Shown here in pieces: positions 1 to 9,514 of a stretch of DNA of 64,000 nt. The notes beneath the pieces were generated by a model that was given only the letters and a program-made list of their open reading frames with translations, searched no databases and was not told where the DNA came from. Made by a program: the position numbers and the translations under genes. How positions within the stretch are numbered: the first letter of the stretch is position 1; each line of letters starts with the position of its first letter. Origin of the DNA: Arabidopsis thaliana (lineage: Eukaryota > Streptophyta > Magnoliopsida > Brassicales > Brassicaceae); assembly GCF_000001735.4 (NCBI RefSeq), contig NC_003071.7, forward strand, positions 17,273,443-17,337,442, in the 5' to 3' direction.

Positions 1-14
1 TCATTTTCTTGCAG

Positions 15-623
15 CTGCAAATGCAGAGGGAATTCGAGCAACGCAGCTCTGAATCCTTGCAGAGCGAGTTCGACAAATTATGGCTTTTTAACGAGTAATA
101 ACTCAATACCATTTCCCACTTCTTGCTCTGCAGAAGTCTCTGTTTCTTTTTTTCTTTTCTTTCATTTTGGGTTTTCTTTCATCTCACAGGAGAATGAATG
201 GTAGAGAGCTCGAGGGTATGACTTCCTTCGACCTGTCCATACTTCACATTCAGATATTACGAGCTCTACGGGCTTTGATTGACCAAAAGTTGGGACCAAG
301 ACAAGAACATAGGGCATGGCAGCGCGGAGAGGTAAAAATTTATCTATCAGTGTATATTATATGTTTTTAGTAACTAGTGTATCTGAATCGTTTCTTCTAT
401 TCACACATTTTCTTAGCTTGTTTGCCACACCGACAAGGAATCAGTCTCTGGGTTAGCTGAGCCCGGGAGATGTTCGTCGGATAATGACAAGGATGCTGAC
501 TCTTCCTTGCAATGTAGACTTCTTCTCGTTTCAAGAAAGCTCAGAAGATTCCATAATTCTTATCAGCGGAAGAGCATGCCGGAGACCAGGTCGGTCTGCC
601 AGAGTCGAGTGACTTCCGATTGA
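15..623 (+). CDS. MADS-derived K-box protein, 3' part (gene starts before the window)
   Basis: The visible exons are 15-94, 190-331 and 417-623, joined in phase and ending in TGA; they give 142 residues. The first visible exon starts at an AG acceptor, so upstream exons lie outside the window. The joined protein has a short charged helix ending LWLFNE, then RMNGRELEGMTSFDL. This matches the second half of the gene at 2128-3888 (LWLLKE, RMNGRQLDGM) and resembles the K-box of MIKC MADS proteins, a coiled-coil dimerisation region. The last exon encodes a basic Ser-rich tail containing SSDNDKDAD. A copy of that exon about 96% identical lies inverted at 20719-20963. I remember this locus being annotated as agamous-like (about AT2G41440). 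No intact MADS DNA-binding domain is visible, and the function is unknown. Confidence 0.7.
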
Positions 624-655
624 CCTTATCTGCCCTGGTTGCTGCTTTCTCTGTT
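410..655 (+). repeat. Left arm of inverted repeat (partner 20719-20963)
   Basis: This segment covers the last exon (417-623) of the K-box gene plus about 30 bases of its 3' flank. Its reverse complement recurs at about 20719-20963. I counted about nine differences over the 207-base exon, so identity is near 96%. Similarity starts at the intron acceptor (TTCTTAG) and ends soon after the stop codon. It marks the outer edge of the inverted arrays. Confidence 0.85.
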
Positions 656-2127
656 TCTATGTTGACATATCAACTTGCCACTTTATTTGTCTTAGTCTTG
701 AAGTCTACGCATCTTGGATTGTAAACTTAGAAATACCAATTAGAGTTTAATTTATTACCAAGGTAAGATGTTGTTTTAAGACTCGAGGGGTTTCATATCT
801 CACCATGTTAGGACTTGTGGGTTTCATAGAGCATCAATGAGCTTCTTTTATTTGTAAGAGATTCTCTAACACATGACGATCGATTACTCTATAAACTAGA
901 TAAATTAATCCGTATGTTATTCTAGTTAATAAGGGATTACGTTTCTTTTTACCGCATTTCTGATTAATAAAAACCATTGTTTTCAAGCTTGACCCAGATC
1001 ATTCGATCCGACCAGTTAACCTACGACCCAAACATTTTTCCGATTTAGTTTTAGTGCTAATATCCGACAAATTCAAAAAAAAAAAAAAAATCATAAAAAT
1101 TCACCATTGATCCGCAACCCCAATGAACCGGTTGAACCATCTAAACTTATTCAGTTATCTTTAGAAAAAATTTCAGTTTTTAAACTCATTTGATGTTTTT
1201 TTTTTTGGTGAAGACTTCACAATATCACCTTAAGAGAATGAATGGAATTATGAGAGAGACAACCAAAATTATTTGTTTGGATTCGCGATGTTTTCTTAGT
1301 TTATTTTTGTCATTGGTGATTTTTTACTATATTTGTTATGGTTTTAAACTTATAGTTAGAATTAAAAAATTTAATCACTTTATTATTATTGTTTGATTTC
1401 ATGTTTTTGTTAAACATTATATGATTATTTGTTGTTTTTCTATTTATAGAAGCTATATAATCTTTATAAATATTAAGTATATTAAATAAATTATAATCAA
1501 TTGATATGTGGTCCAGCAAGGTTGATTATGTGAATCAGAAAATAATCTGGTTTACCGTCACGCTCGGATTTAAAAACATTGATAAAAATACATTATATAT
1601 ATATATATCTTATTATATAATGTACGGTTTTAAAAGTTACTAACTCACCAAATTATGACACGTGACAGTTTTATCAATTTAAGATTTTGACATGTGTTAG
1701 AGTTTTTTTTTTTACTTTTTTCCTTAAATAAAATAAAGGAAACTAAAAAAAAAACATATTTACAATTATTAATTTATATAGTTAATTTTTAATTTTCTTA
1801 ACTAAAATAGAAAACTAACAATAAGATATAAATTTTAAGATATAAATTTATTTAAATATTTATTGATAATATTTAAAATAATATGGAAAACTAACAATAA
1901 GATGGAAAACATATATATATATATATATATATTTCGAAACAAATGTAAAAAACAGAAAAAGGAAGTAAGTGTAATGTAACTTTTTCCGTTTTCCATTACA
2001 ATTTGGGGAATTTTTTTATTTTTTTTTGGGTTAAAAATAAGGTTTGCCTTGGATAACAAGAAATTGCTTTTGCTTTCTATCAGATATTAACTTTGGGTTT
2101 CCTTCGATCCGATTAGAAATCTCGAGA
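624..2127. other. Intergenic, AT-rich, with a Helitron 5' end
   Basis: This stretch separates the two left K-box genes. I see no convincing coding exon; the short open frames here are AT-rich and resemble nothing. It has poly-A and poly-T tracts, an AT microsatellite at about 1588-1607, a second at about 1911-1932, an 18-base direct repeat (AAAACTAACAATAAGAT) at about 1812 and 1889, and a Helitron-type 5' end at 1608. In the inverted copy the matching interval is missing, because the two units are fused there. Confidence 0.6.
1608..1735 (+). mobile_element. Orphan Helitron 5' terminus
   Basis: From 1608 the sequence begins TCTTATTATATAA, continues through a TTACTAACTCA segment and a CACGTGAC segment, and follows an A at 1607. 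It aligns step by step with the reverse complement of the Helitron 5' ends at 26712 and 26992 (TCTTATTATATAA, TTACTAACTCA, CCACGTGTC). Helitrons start with TC and insert between A and T, which fits here. I found no 3' hairpin with CTRR before the next gene, so this is a 5' fragment or a decayed element. Confidence 0.65.
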
Positions 2128-3888
2128 ATGGGGAGAGGAAGGATTAAGATGAAGTTGAAAGGGAGGCGAAGAGATTTGACGAAGAAGAAGGTGAGAGAGC
2201 TCTGCGATTATTGCGGATTCTCTAGCGGCATCATTAGGTAAACTCGCTGAATCAATTATTATTATTAGCTTCGCTTCTTGCGGAAAGGGTTCTATTTTAT
2301 AGGGTTTTGTTGTTGAAATAGTTCTTAATTAGGTTATTGAGATGTAGAACACGTTGGTTATGAGTTACATACCCTAGCCATCGCAAGATCTGGTTCTGCA
2401 ATTTTTGATTCATCGTTTCGTTTTTCTGGGCTAGAGCTATTACTGTTGGGTTTGGTAGAATTATTTGGATCTCATATTAATATCTCTTTTTTCTGCAACA
2501 TAACTATGCTTGTAATCACCTAAACAACAGTTTAAACCAAAGCCCTGACTTTCTTCTGTGTTTGCAAACTCTTTCTAGGTATGATGAACAAAGGCCACAC
2601 GAACGAGATCACGAAGCAGTGGTATGTATCTTGTATGGACTTTGATCTCTCTGTATATCTTATTTTTGCTCACAAATTGTTTTTCACACTTCTTCTAGTC
2701 TATGGAGAATGAACTCAAGAGATTACGGCTTTTAACCAGGTCTAACTCATTAACATTTCCCATTTCTTGTTCTGAAAAGTTATCCCTCTCCTCTCTTTGC
2801 TTTGTGATTCTTATGATGTATATCCTTTATTCCCAGGAGAATGACTTGTAAGGATCTCGATGGTCTGACTTTCCCCGAGCTGCTATCACTTAAAAGCCAT
2901 CTACAGACTGCCTTGCTCATTGTGAAGGACCAAACGGTGAGTAACCAAAATTTAAAATCGGGGAAAAAATAAGAAATAATGCATCTTACTTCTTTCTTCT
3001 ATCATTCAAAGCGTTAAACAAACCACCTTTTTTTTTATTTATTTTTTAAACTGTTACAGAAGAAGATAGAGCAGCTGCTTAAAGAAGATGATGGGTGGAT
3101 GCTTATACGGGTAAACATTTCCTAGGCACTTCATCTGCCCTATGAAATTATTGTTTGTGAATCTGCTAGGAGCTGCTGTTCATGTTGATTCTTGTAATAT
3201 CTTCCATGTTTGAAGCTTTCTTACATTTTTTGTAGAGGAAGGACGCAGAGGATGGTATGGGGAGAGAGGTTTCTGTTCCCTGCAAATTCTCTACCAGCAG
3301 GTTGTCTCCTCCTTCCTAGCTTAAGTAGGAATTTTTGGTTCTAAGTTGTAGTTGTCTGGTGCCCCATTAAAGCCTGATTTGGTCTTGGTATATCTACAGC
3401 ACGGGTGAGAGACAAGGTGATGAAGCACCAGCACCACCGCTGGTATGTATATTAATATTCTTTCACAGTCCTGCATGCCTCTCTCTTTACCCCACATTGT
3501 CTTGTTATACTTGTGCATCTTTTATTGCAGTCGCAACTGCAGCTACAATTCGAGAGACGAAATGCTGAACCCATGATGATCGAATACGGGAGATTATGGC
3601 TGTTGAAGGAGTAAATGCGTCGCCATCCCACTTGTTGCTCTCTACAGAGTCGATGTCAGTTTCACTTTGTTTCTGATGGTTTGTTTCTTTTTCCTTCTTT
3701 TCGTGAAAACTGACAGGAGAATGAACGGTAGACAGCTCGACGGTATGAACAATGCCGAGCTGGCCTTACTTCAAGCTAAGATAGTACATGGATTGCAGGA
3801 GTTGCACGAGCATATGTATGCACCAACAATGGAAAAAATCGCTAAGAAGCGCAGATATCTGTTAAGAGAGGTTCCCGGCCGGAGCTGA
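2128..3888 (+). CDS. MADS-derived protein with two K-box modules and a collapsed MADS domain
   Basis: Nine exons join in phase to 234 residues: 2128-2237, 2579-2621, 2699-2739, 2837-2936, 3060-3110, 3236-3300, 3400-3442, 3531-3610, 3717-3888. The start is the ATG of MGRGRIKMK, which looks like a MADS N-terminus. Residues 12-40 (RRRDLTKKK, ELCDYCGFSS) then read like a MADS domain with its middle deleted. Exon 4 is 100 nt, the usual size of the fourth exon of plant MIKC genes, and encodes RMTCKDLDGLTFPEL, a K-box-like helix. Exons 8-9 encode a second K-like module (LWLLKE, RMNGRQLDGM). The gene is probably expressed and can perhaps oligomerise, but DNA binding looks lost. From memory this is about AT2G41445. 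It is homologous exon by exon to 18620-16510 on the minus strand. Confidence 0.75.
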
Positions 3889-3956
3889 GCGCGAGGGACG
3901 ATGAAAGCTCAGAAGGCCACACCCGGCCATCAAATCTTTCTATGAGACTCTTAAGT

Positions 3957-4110
3957 GACTTCTGGTTTCTCTATTTCTATTTTAGTTTATCGTCAATCCT
4001 GACTTTCCTCATGTCGGGCCTCTCTTAGTTGATTTTAATATGTCTTAAGTAAATTTACTAATCTATTATCATAGTCGTGGCATGTTACAGATTTCTGTTA
4101 TATCATTTTT
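3957..4110 (+). repeat. Inner inverted-repeat flank (partner about 16235-16350)
   Basis: The 3' flank of the K-box gene (TGACTTTCCTCATGTCG, then TTAGTTGATTTTAAT, then GGCATGTTACAGATTTCTG) recurs as the reverse complement downstream of the minus-strand K-box gene. Similarity is clearly lower than in the outer arm, with several indels. It shows that the whole 3' part of the unit was copied in inverted orientation, not only the exons. Confidence 0.8.
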
Positions 4111-4169
4111 TTGCTTCATACTTAGAACTTTCCGACCTCTTCTATCAACATCACCTTGATCCTCAAAAT

Positions 4170-4485
4170 TAGGCGTGGGCGTTCGGGATCGGTTCTTTTT
4201 TTTCGGGTATCGGGTCTATTCGGATAGGAGGTTGAGAACTATTCGGGTATTCTAAAAATTTGGTTCAGATTCGGGTCGGTTTAGTTATTTTAGTAAAAAT
4301 ATAAAAATAACCAAAAATATCCAAAATATTTTCGGGTTTGGGTCGGATTCGGGATTTTTTACTCACATATACTTAAATCTACCCAAAATACCCGATTATC
4401 AGTAAATATATTGGTTACTTTTTATCCAAATGTAACCAAAATACTTAAATTACCTAAAAAAACCTATAACATTCGGGTTTTTTCG
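4170..4485. mobile_element. hAT-type MITE fragment
   Basis: The stretch begins TAGGCGTGGGCG and is rich in CGGGT and TTCGG words (ATCGGGTCTATTCGG, GGGTCGGTTTAG). This composition is typical of short non-autonomous hAT elements in crucifers. The matching inverted terminal repeat at the far end was not found and no clear 8-base target duplication could be seen. The call rests on resemblance only. Confidence 0.4.
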
Positions 4486-4747
4486 TTTGATGCGAAAAGT
4501 CTCGTCTTGACTCTTGAAGATTTGGTTTTTTGACTCCACAAGTCGTCGATTTGACATTCGAACAAATGATTAGTCAGACGATCAGAAACGCTCCAAAACG
4601 CAGCGCTTTGGCTAGAACAGAGCTTTAAGACACCTATGTTAATACGAAAATACCCTCTGATAAACTTATTTATACACTCGACGTTTCGTTTTTTTTTCCA
4701 GTTTTCTGAAAAGTAAATTATTTGAAATCCCGCTCTGAATTTTTACA

Positions 4748-7700
4748 ATGGCGCCAAAGAGAGCATCGCCGATGCAGTCTTCTCTGTACTCTATCGGTAA
4801 GAACTCGGAAAGCCCTTGATTTTATTCAGAATACTCCGATCAATCAAATGAATCTTCGTGTGTTTTGATTCGATTTCTCCAGGTGATTACGAGGTTGCAG
4901 TGGATGGTAAGAATTTCACCTGTGAATCTGGACCCAAAAGCATTCAAATTAAATTTCCCAGAAACTACAGAGTAAAAATCTCAGGTTCGTCTAGAATTTG
5001 GATTCTTGCGGTTTTGTTTTTTTTCCACTCTAATTTGATTGTTAGTCATTTTGGGCTCTATGATTTGATTATCTAATTCAATTTCATCTATTGATGTTAT
5101 GCGGCTACTAGCAAAATGTGTAACAAACGTTCAAGTTGTCAACTTTTCTGCATAATATCTTACTTAGTTTCTTGTTTGGTTTTGTTTAGAGAAGGATAAA
5201 ATCGTTTCTGATTATCCGAAAGAAGACATGTTTCTTCTTCTTAATCCTCGGGATGAAGATGATTTTACCAAATCTCATCTCCAAGTAAGTGGAATCTTAC
5301 CAAAGCACTTAAAAATTGGTTTCTTTTGAGAAAAAGGCATTACTTTAGGGAATCTATTGCTCATAAGTACTATTAACTTAACTCATTCAGGAAGTTTTGA
5401 AGTTATATAGCAAAGAGTTACCTGACATGAGATATGCTTCAAACACTGGGAAGCAATCTGCATTTCTTGAGAGATGTGTCTCTAAAGGGTAAAAATCGTC
5501 TCTTTATCATAACCTTTCTTTATGTTTCAAGCTGGACTTTTAAGTATAGAGACTTCTTTTGGCCGTTTGTCACTAATAAAAACATTGAGAACGGAACCCA
5601 TTTTTGATATGAATGGAAGAGTTATCTAATGCTGTATTTATTTGAATTGCATTATCTTGCAGAAAGTATTGTTCATTGGTTTTGAAGTCCACGCTTGGTG
5701 GAGACTCAGATGAGGTAATTAATAAGCTTTGGTTTAGTAAGTTCTTGATCAAAAGCAGCCTAGGCCTTGGAAGAATCTTGAAGAGACGTATTATTCTAAC
5801 CAGCATGCTGTTTTGTTCCAATAGGAAGAATCTGTTTTATTCAATCTGCCAATGAATCGTATTTTAGATTGTCTGCTTTACCACATCTGAATTGATTATT
5901 TGGCGTGTGCTTTTGTAGATCTTAGCTGCAATCACTTATCAAATAGTCCCTGCTGATACACAGTATGCTGAGATACCTCTTGCTGCTGTAACATATACAC
6001 ACCAGAAAAAGGTTCGTTTTGCTCTGACTCTTTTGACACTTACTGTTGTAATAGCTTTTTTTGTGCAACGCTTTTACTAAAGGTCTTGTGTTTAATAGTT
6101 CATGTCTATAAGTTTATGTATTAGATATTGCATACTTGGTTTTAAGTGCTTCTTAGAACTGTAAACTTTTTCTTTCTGCAACTGGTTTTACTAAAAATAG
6201 CGTGCTAGAAACCTCATCAAAAACTAAATAGATGAGTTTCTTTTAATACATTTTCAGGGATTTGGTAAGCTCGTCTATGAAGAATTAATGAAGAGGCTTC
6301 ATAGTGTTGGCATTCGAACTATATATTGTTGGGCAGACAAAGAATCTGAAGGATTCTGGCTTAAACAGGTGATATTATCACTTTATCACTATGTTTATGG
6401 TTGTTGGTGTTTTATCTTTATTAGTTTGTTGGATTCAAACTAAACTATCTTTTTTAAGTGCTTTGACTGTTTGGTTTCTTATATTACTTTACGAATTTTC
6501 AGGGGTTTATAAAATTAGCAGAGGTAGACCACAAAGGAAAAGCAAAGGGGTTGCACATTAAGTCTAATATTCGAAAAGCCTTGTGTTTTCCTGGCGGTTC
6601 AACTCTCATGCTTTCTCATCTGAACAAGGAATTTATTTCAAACCTTGAGATTTCCTCTTCATGGAAATATCAGTGTGAGGGATCTCCACTCTCGGCAAGA
6701 AATAATAGCACAGGTCCTGTGACTGGAGATTCAGTTAAACTGAGAGAGAGCTTTGGTGAAAGCGTATATCTTGACTGTAAGTTTAAAACTATTTCTTTCG
6801 TCAAATAGCCTAAGAGAATGTCTCTGAAGAAGATACCACATCATGAAGCATTTGAATATGTCTCTGAAGTTTCTGTTATAATGTGCCGTACACAGGTATC
6901 TCTGGTATCAGAAGTCCAATGGACTCGATCACAGGAAAGGAAAACAACAACGTGATCTCTGATCAAGCTACCACAGCTGACAGTGAGACCAAATGTTCAA
7001 CACCAGGCTTAAAGAGATCTTGGGAAGCTTCATTGTCCTCTCTACAATCTAAAAGGATTCGGGCAAACAACAATAATAACTCTGAGATAGCAAAAACAGA
7101 TTTGGCTCAGAGCTCTGCAAAGCAATCGAAAGATGGTAATTCCTCCCAAGTAGATATAACCAAGGATTCCCTGCCCACAATCTGCAAAAGAAACGACGTT
7201 GAACAATGTAGAATGGCAACTGGGATAGACATGGAAGCTCGTCCAAATGGACAACACTATAGAATCTTGTTGATGGACATTTGTGATGAAAACAAGAGAG
7301 CTTGGTTAACAGAGGTATATAAATCTTTCTGAGTTATTTGTTCCTTAAATGGGTTTTGTATCCACCTTACGTTGTCTTCTGATTTCTATGCAGGTAATAA
7401 GAAAACTTGGTGGTACTGTGACCTTGGATGGCACAACGAGCACGCATATTGTCACCGGAAAAGTCAGGAAAACTCTGAATCTCTGCACTGCTCTTTGCTC
7501 TGGGTTAGTCTCAAATATACAGGCATCATATTAGCCATTGTGAACTTATGCGTAAAATCATAGGAATGACGCGGTTTATGGTCCATCATACTTGCTTGCA
7601 GGGCGTGGATAGTATCACCAAGTTGGTTAAAAGAAAGTGTCCGAGAAGGAAGATTTGCTAGTAAGATGAGATATAATTATCTATCTCTGATGGGTACTTA

Positions 7701-8195
7701 CTAATGAATTATAATGCTGACACTATTTTTGTTTAATAGATGAAGCTTCACACATACTGCATGACGAAGACTACCAGTTGAAATATGATACTGATCTAAA
7801 AAGCACAGTTCTTAGAGCAAAAGCTAGACCAAACTCGTTGCTAAAAGGATATGACATATGCGTTGGACCTAACATTGAACTGCCTATCAAAACTTCATCT
7901 GCTATCATCAAATCTGCTGGTGGAAATGTAAGTATTAGTTAACAACTTGTTTCAAGTGTTTCACATTTGAATCCAAAACATTGTAATATTCATGTGTTAT
8001 CTGCAGGTGATAAGTGGAGTGAATAAGGTAAAGGAGGCGTCAAAAGCGATATACATAGGGTGCGAAGAAGACACAGTAGGGGCATTATTTGCAGCAAAGA
8101 AAGGAATTTGGACATTCAGCAGCGAATGGTTCATGAACTGTGTCATGAAGCAACAACTTGATCTTCAAGTTCCTCAGTTTGTTGAGTCCTTATGA
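4748..8195 (+). CDS. GNAT N-acetyltransferase with C-terminal tandem BRCT domains
   Basis: Thirteen exons join in phase to 612 residues: 4748-4796, 4883-4984, 5190-5284, 5391-5488, 5663-5714, 5919-6011, 6258-6368, 6503-6776, 6896-7314, 7394-7503, 7602-7660, 7740-7927, 8007-8195. Residues about 110-210 form an acetyltransferase fold; the acetyl-CoA loop is KKGFGKLVYEELMKRL near residue 163, followed by a strand ending IRTIYCWADKE. Residues about 292-410 are Ser/Asn-rich linker. From about 415 a BRCT repeat follows (VIRKLGGTVTLDGTTSTHIV, AWIVSPSWLKES), and a second ends near ACT-like IWTFSSEWFMNCV. Tandem BRCTs usually bind phosphopeptides in DNA-damage signalling, so a nuclear chromatin role is likely; substrate unknown. 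From memory this is about AT2G41450. Confidence 0.85.
4750..4758 (-). promoter_or_regulatory. E2F-type site overlapping the start codon
   Basis: The bases GGCGCCAAA directly at the ATG read TTTGGCGCC on the minus strand, a perfect match to the E2F consensus TTTSSCGC. E2F factors drive S-phase and DNA-repair genes, which suits a BRCT protein. The position inside the codons for M-A-P-K means coding constraint could also explain it. Confidence 0.4.
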
Positions 8196-9514
8196 TGATG
8201 ACTCGAACTCGAAACCTCCTATGATCTTTAGCTTGGAAAATCTCACTTATTATCTTTTTATGTTTAGAGACATTGTCGGAAGTTGAATGGATAGGCTAAG
8301 AAGCAAACTCAAGTCGCCGGTCTATTTATGTATAAAAATAAAAATGTGTTACTTGAAGGTTGGTTTAAGTTACATTTAAAAGTTTGAGATAATTTTGAAA
8401 TATGAAAGGAAACTGAGGGTTAAATCGCAAAAAGGTAAAGAACTGAGGGATATTTTCGCAAACATTTAGAACAATGAATGAATAAGCGTAGGAGTTTCAA
8501 ACTCAGCCCAATACACATCTCAGTAATGGGCCGACTAAAACTCAGCCCAATACACATCTTTACCCTCACCAGGGCAAAGCTAAAACATTTCGGATTGCTC
8601 TCTCGCTTGCACATGGATCCGTTCGTGTTTCGTGCCATTTCCACCATTATCGCTCCTTAAAAACCTTTTTCCAGCTAATTCTCTTTGTTAATCGTAGCTT
8701 TTTTGCTTCATCTGTCTCTTTCTGCTTTTGAGCTAGAATTTGTTGGGATCTGTGTTAGAGATTACAATTCTAATGTTCTAAATCGCAAAATGGATTCCCA
8801 AATGTTTTTTGAAATCGACAACACTTGAATCAGAAAGAAATCAATTCTAATGTTCTAAATAACATTGTTTTTTTGAAATCACCAAATGTTTGTTGTCATC
8901 TCTAGAGTTTGTTGATTTCAAAAAACCAATCTCGGGGGTTGATGCAGAAATGAAGATAGTAAGGTACTTGTTACAGAATTCAGCAATCCTCAAGAAACTC
9001 ACTATACGTTTGGTGAAAAGATCGTGGAAAGCAGAGTGTTTTCTCGAAGATCTCTGCTGCATACAAAGAGGCTCTAGTGAGTGTGAAGTCGTCGTCCTTG
9101 ATTGGTAAAGAGAGACTAGAGAGTACAAGTTTCATGATGTCTTGTGTAGTGAATGAATCTGCGTAGTAGTAGTAGTTTCATGGTTGATTTGGCTTCAGCT
9201 GTACTTTGGAAGTAAAATATCGTTTTATTAAAGGTTTTAAGCAGAACGAGTCAAAAGTATAATTTGGTAATCCCGTAACCATCACTTGAAGTCAAAGGTC
9301 TGAAATTAGATTACCAAATATCCCCATTCCCAATTAAGTAACAATCCTCCATTATTCTTCAATAAATAAGCGGGAAGCTTGAGTAGATTACAAGAATGAC
9401 CCAACTGATAAAAAAAACGGCTCCTTTAAATGCAAAAAAACTCCTTTCAGTTTCAAAGGTATCGTCTCCCTCAAAATCACAAGCTCTACATACAATTCCT
9501 GCTCACATCATCAC
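8196..9514. other. Intergenic with a short tandem repeat and an F-box/FBD fragment
   Basis: A 22-base word (AAACTCAGCCC, then AATACACATCT) occurs at 8499-8520 and 8538-8559, with ATGGGCC between them. Together these give several GCCCA/TGGGC (site II type) motifs within 60 bases. 8890-9108 holds an FBD-like coding remnant, listed separately. The last 200 bases are the likely promoter and leader of the glycosyltransferase gene. Confidence 0.55.
8890..9108 (+). pseudogene. F-box/FBD-domain protein fragment
   Basis: The open frame includes LEFVDFKKPISGVDAEM, then VRYLLQNSAILKKLTIRL, and ends CIQRGSSECEVVVLDW. This is the typical C-terminal FBD segment of the large Arabidopsis F-box/LRR/FBD family (leaf-like order: distance to LENS..LKKL..SSxCxV). 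No F-box or leucine-rich repeats precede it and there is no splice partner upstream, so it is a stranded 3' fragment of such a gene. The frame is still open, so the loss is recent or the fragment is short enough to have escaped stops. Confidence 0.65.

Larger units (their letters stand above)
3889..4747. other. Intergenic: array flank, hAT-like fragment, promoter of the GNAT-BRCT gene
   Basis: 3957-4110 is the 3' flank shared in inverted form with about 16235-16350. From 4170 a TAGGCGTGGGCG start followed by repeated CGGGT motifs resembles the terminal part of plant hAT MITEs. The opposite terminal repeat is not recognisable before about 4490. The remainder, up to the ATG at 4748, is the likely promoter of the next gene. 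No coding exon is visible. Confidence 0.5.

Noticed and set aside
1190..1519. Two AT-rich open frames, one per strand
   Set aside because: Their composition is almost only Ile, Asn, Lys and Phe codons, as expected from AT-rich noncoding DNA.
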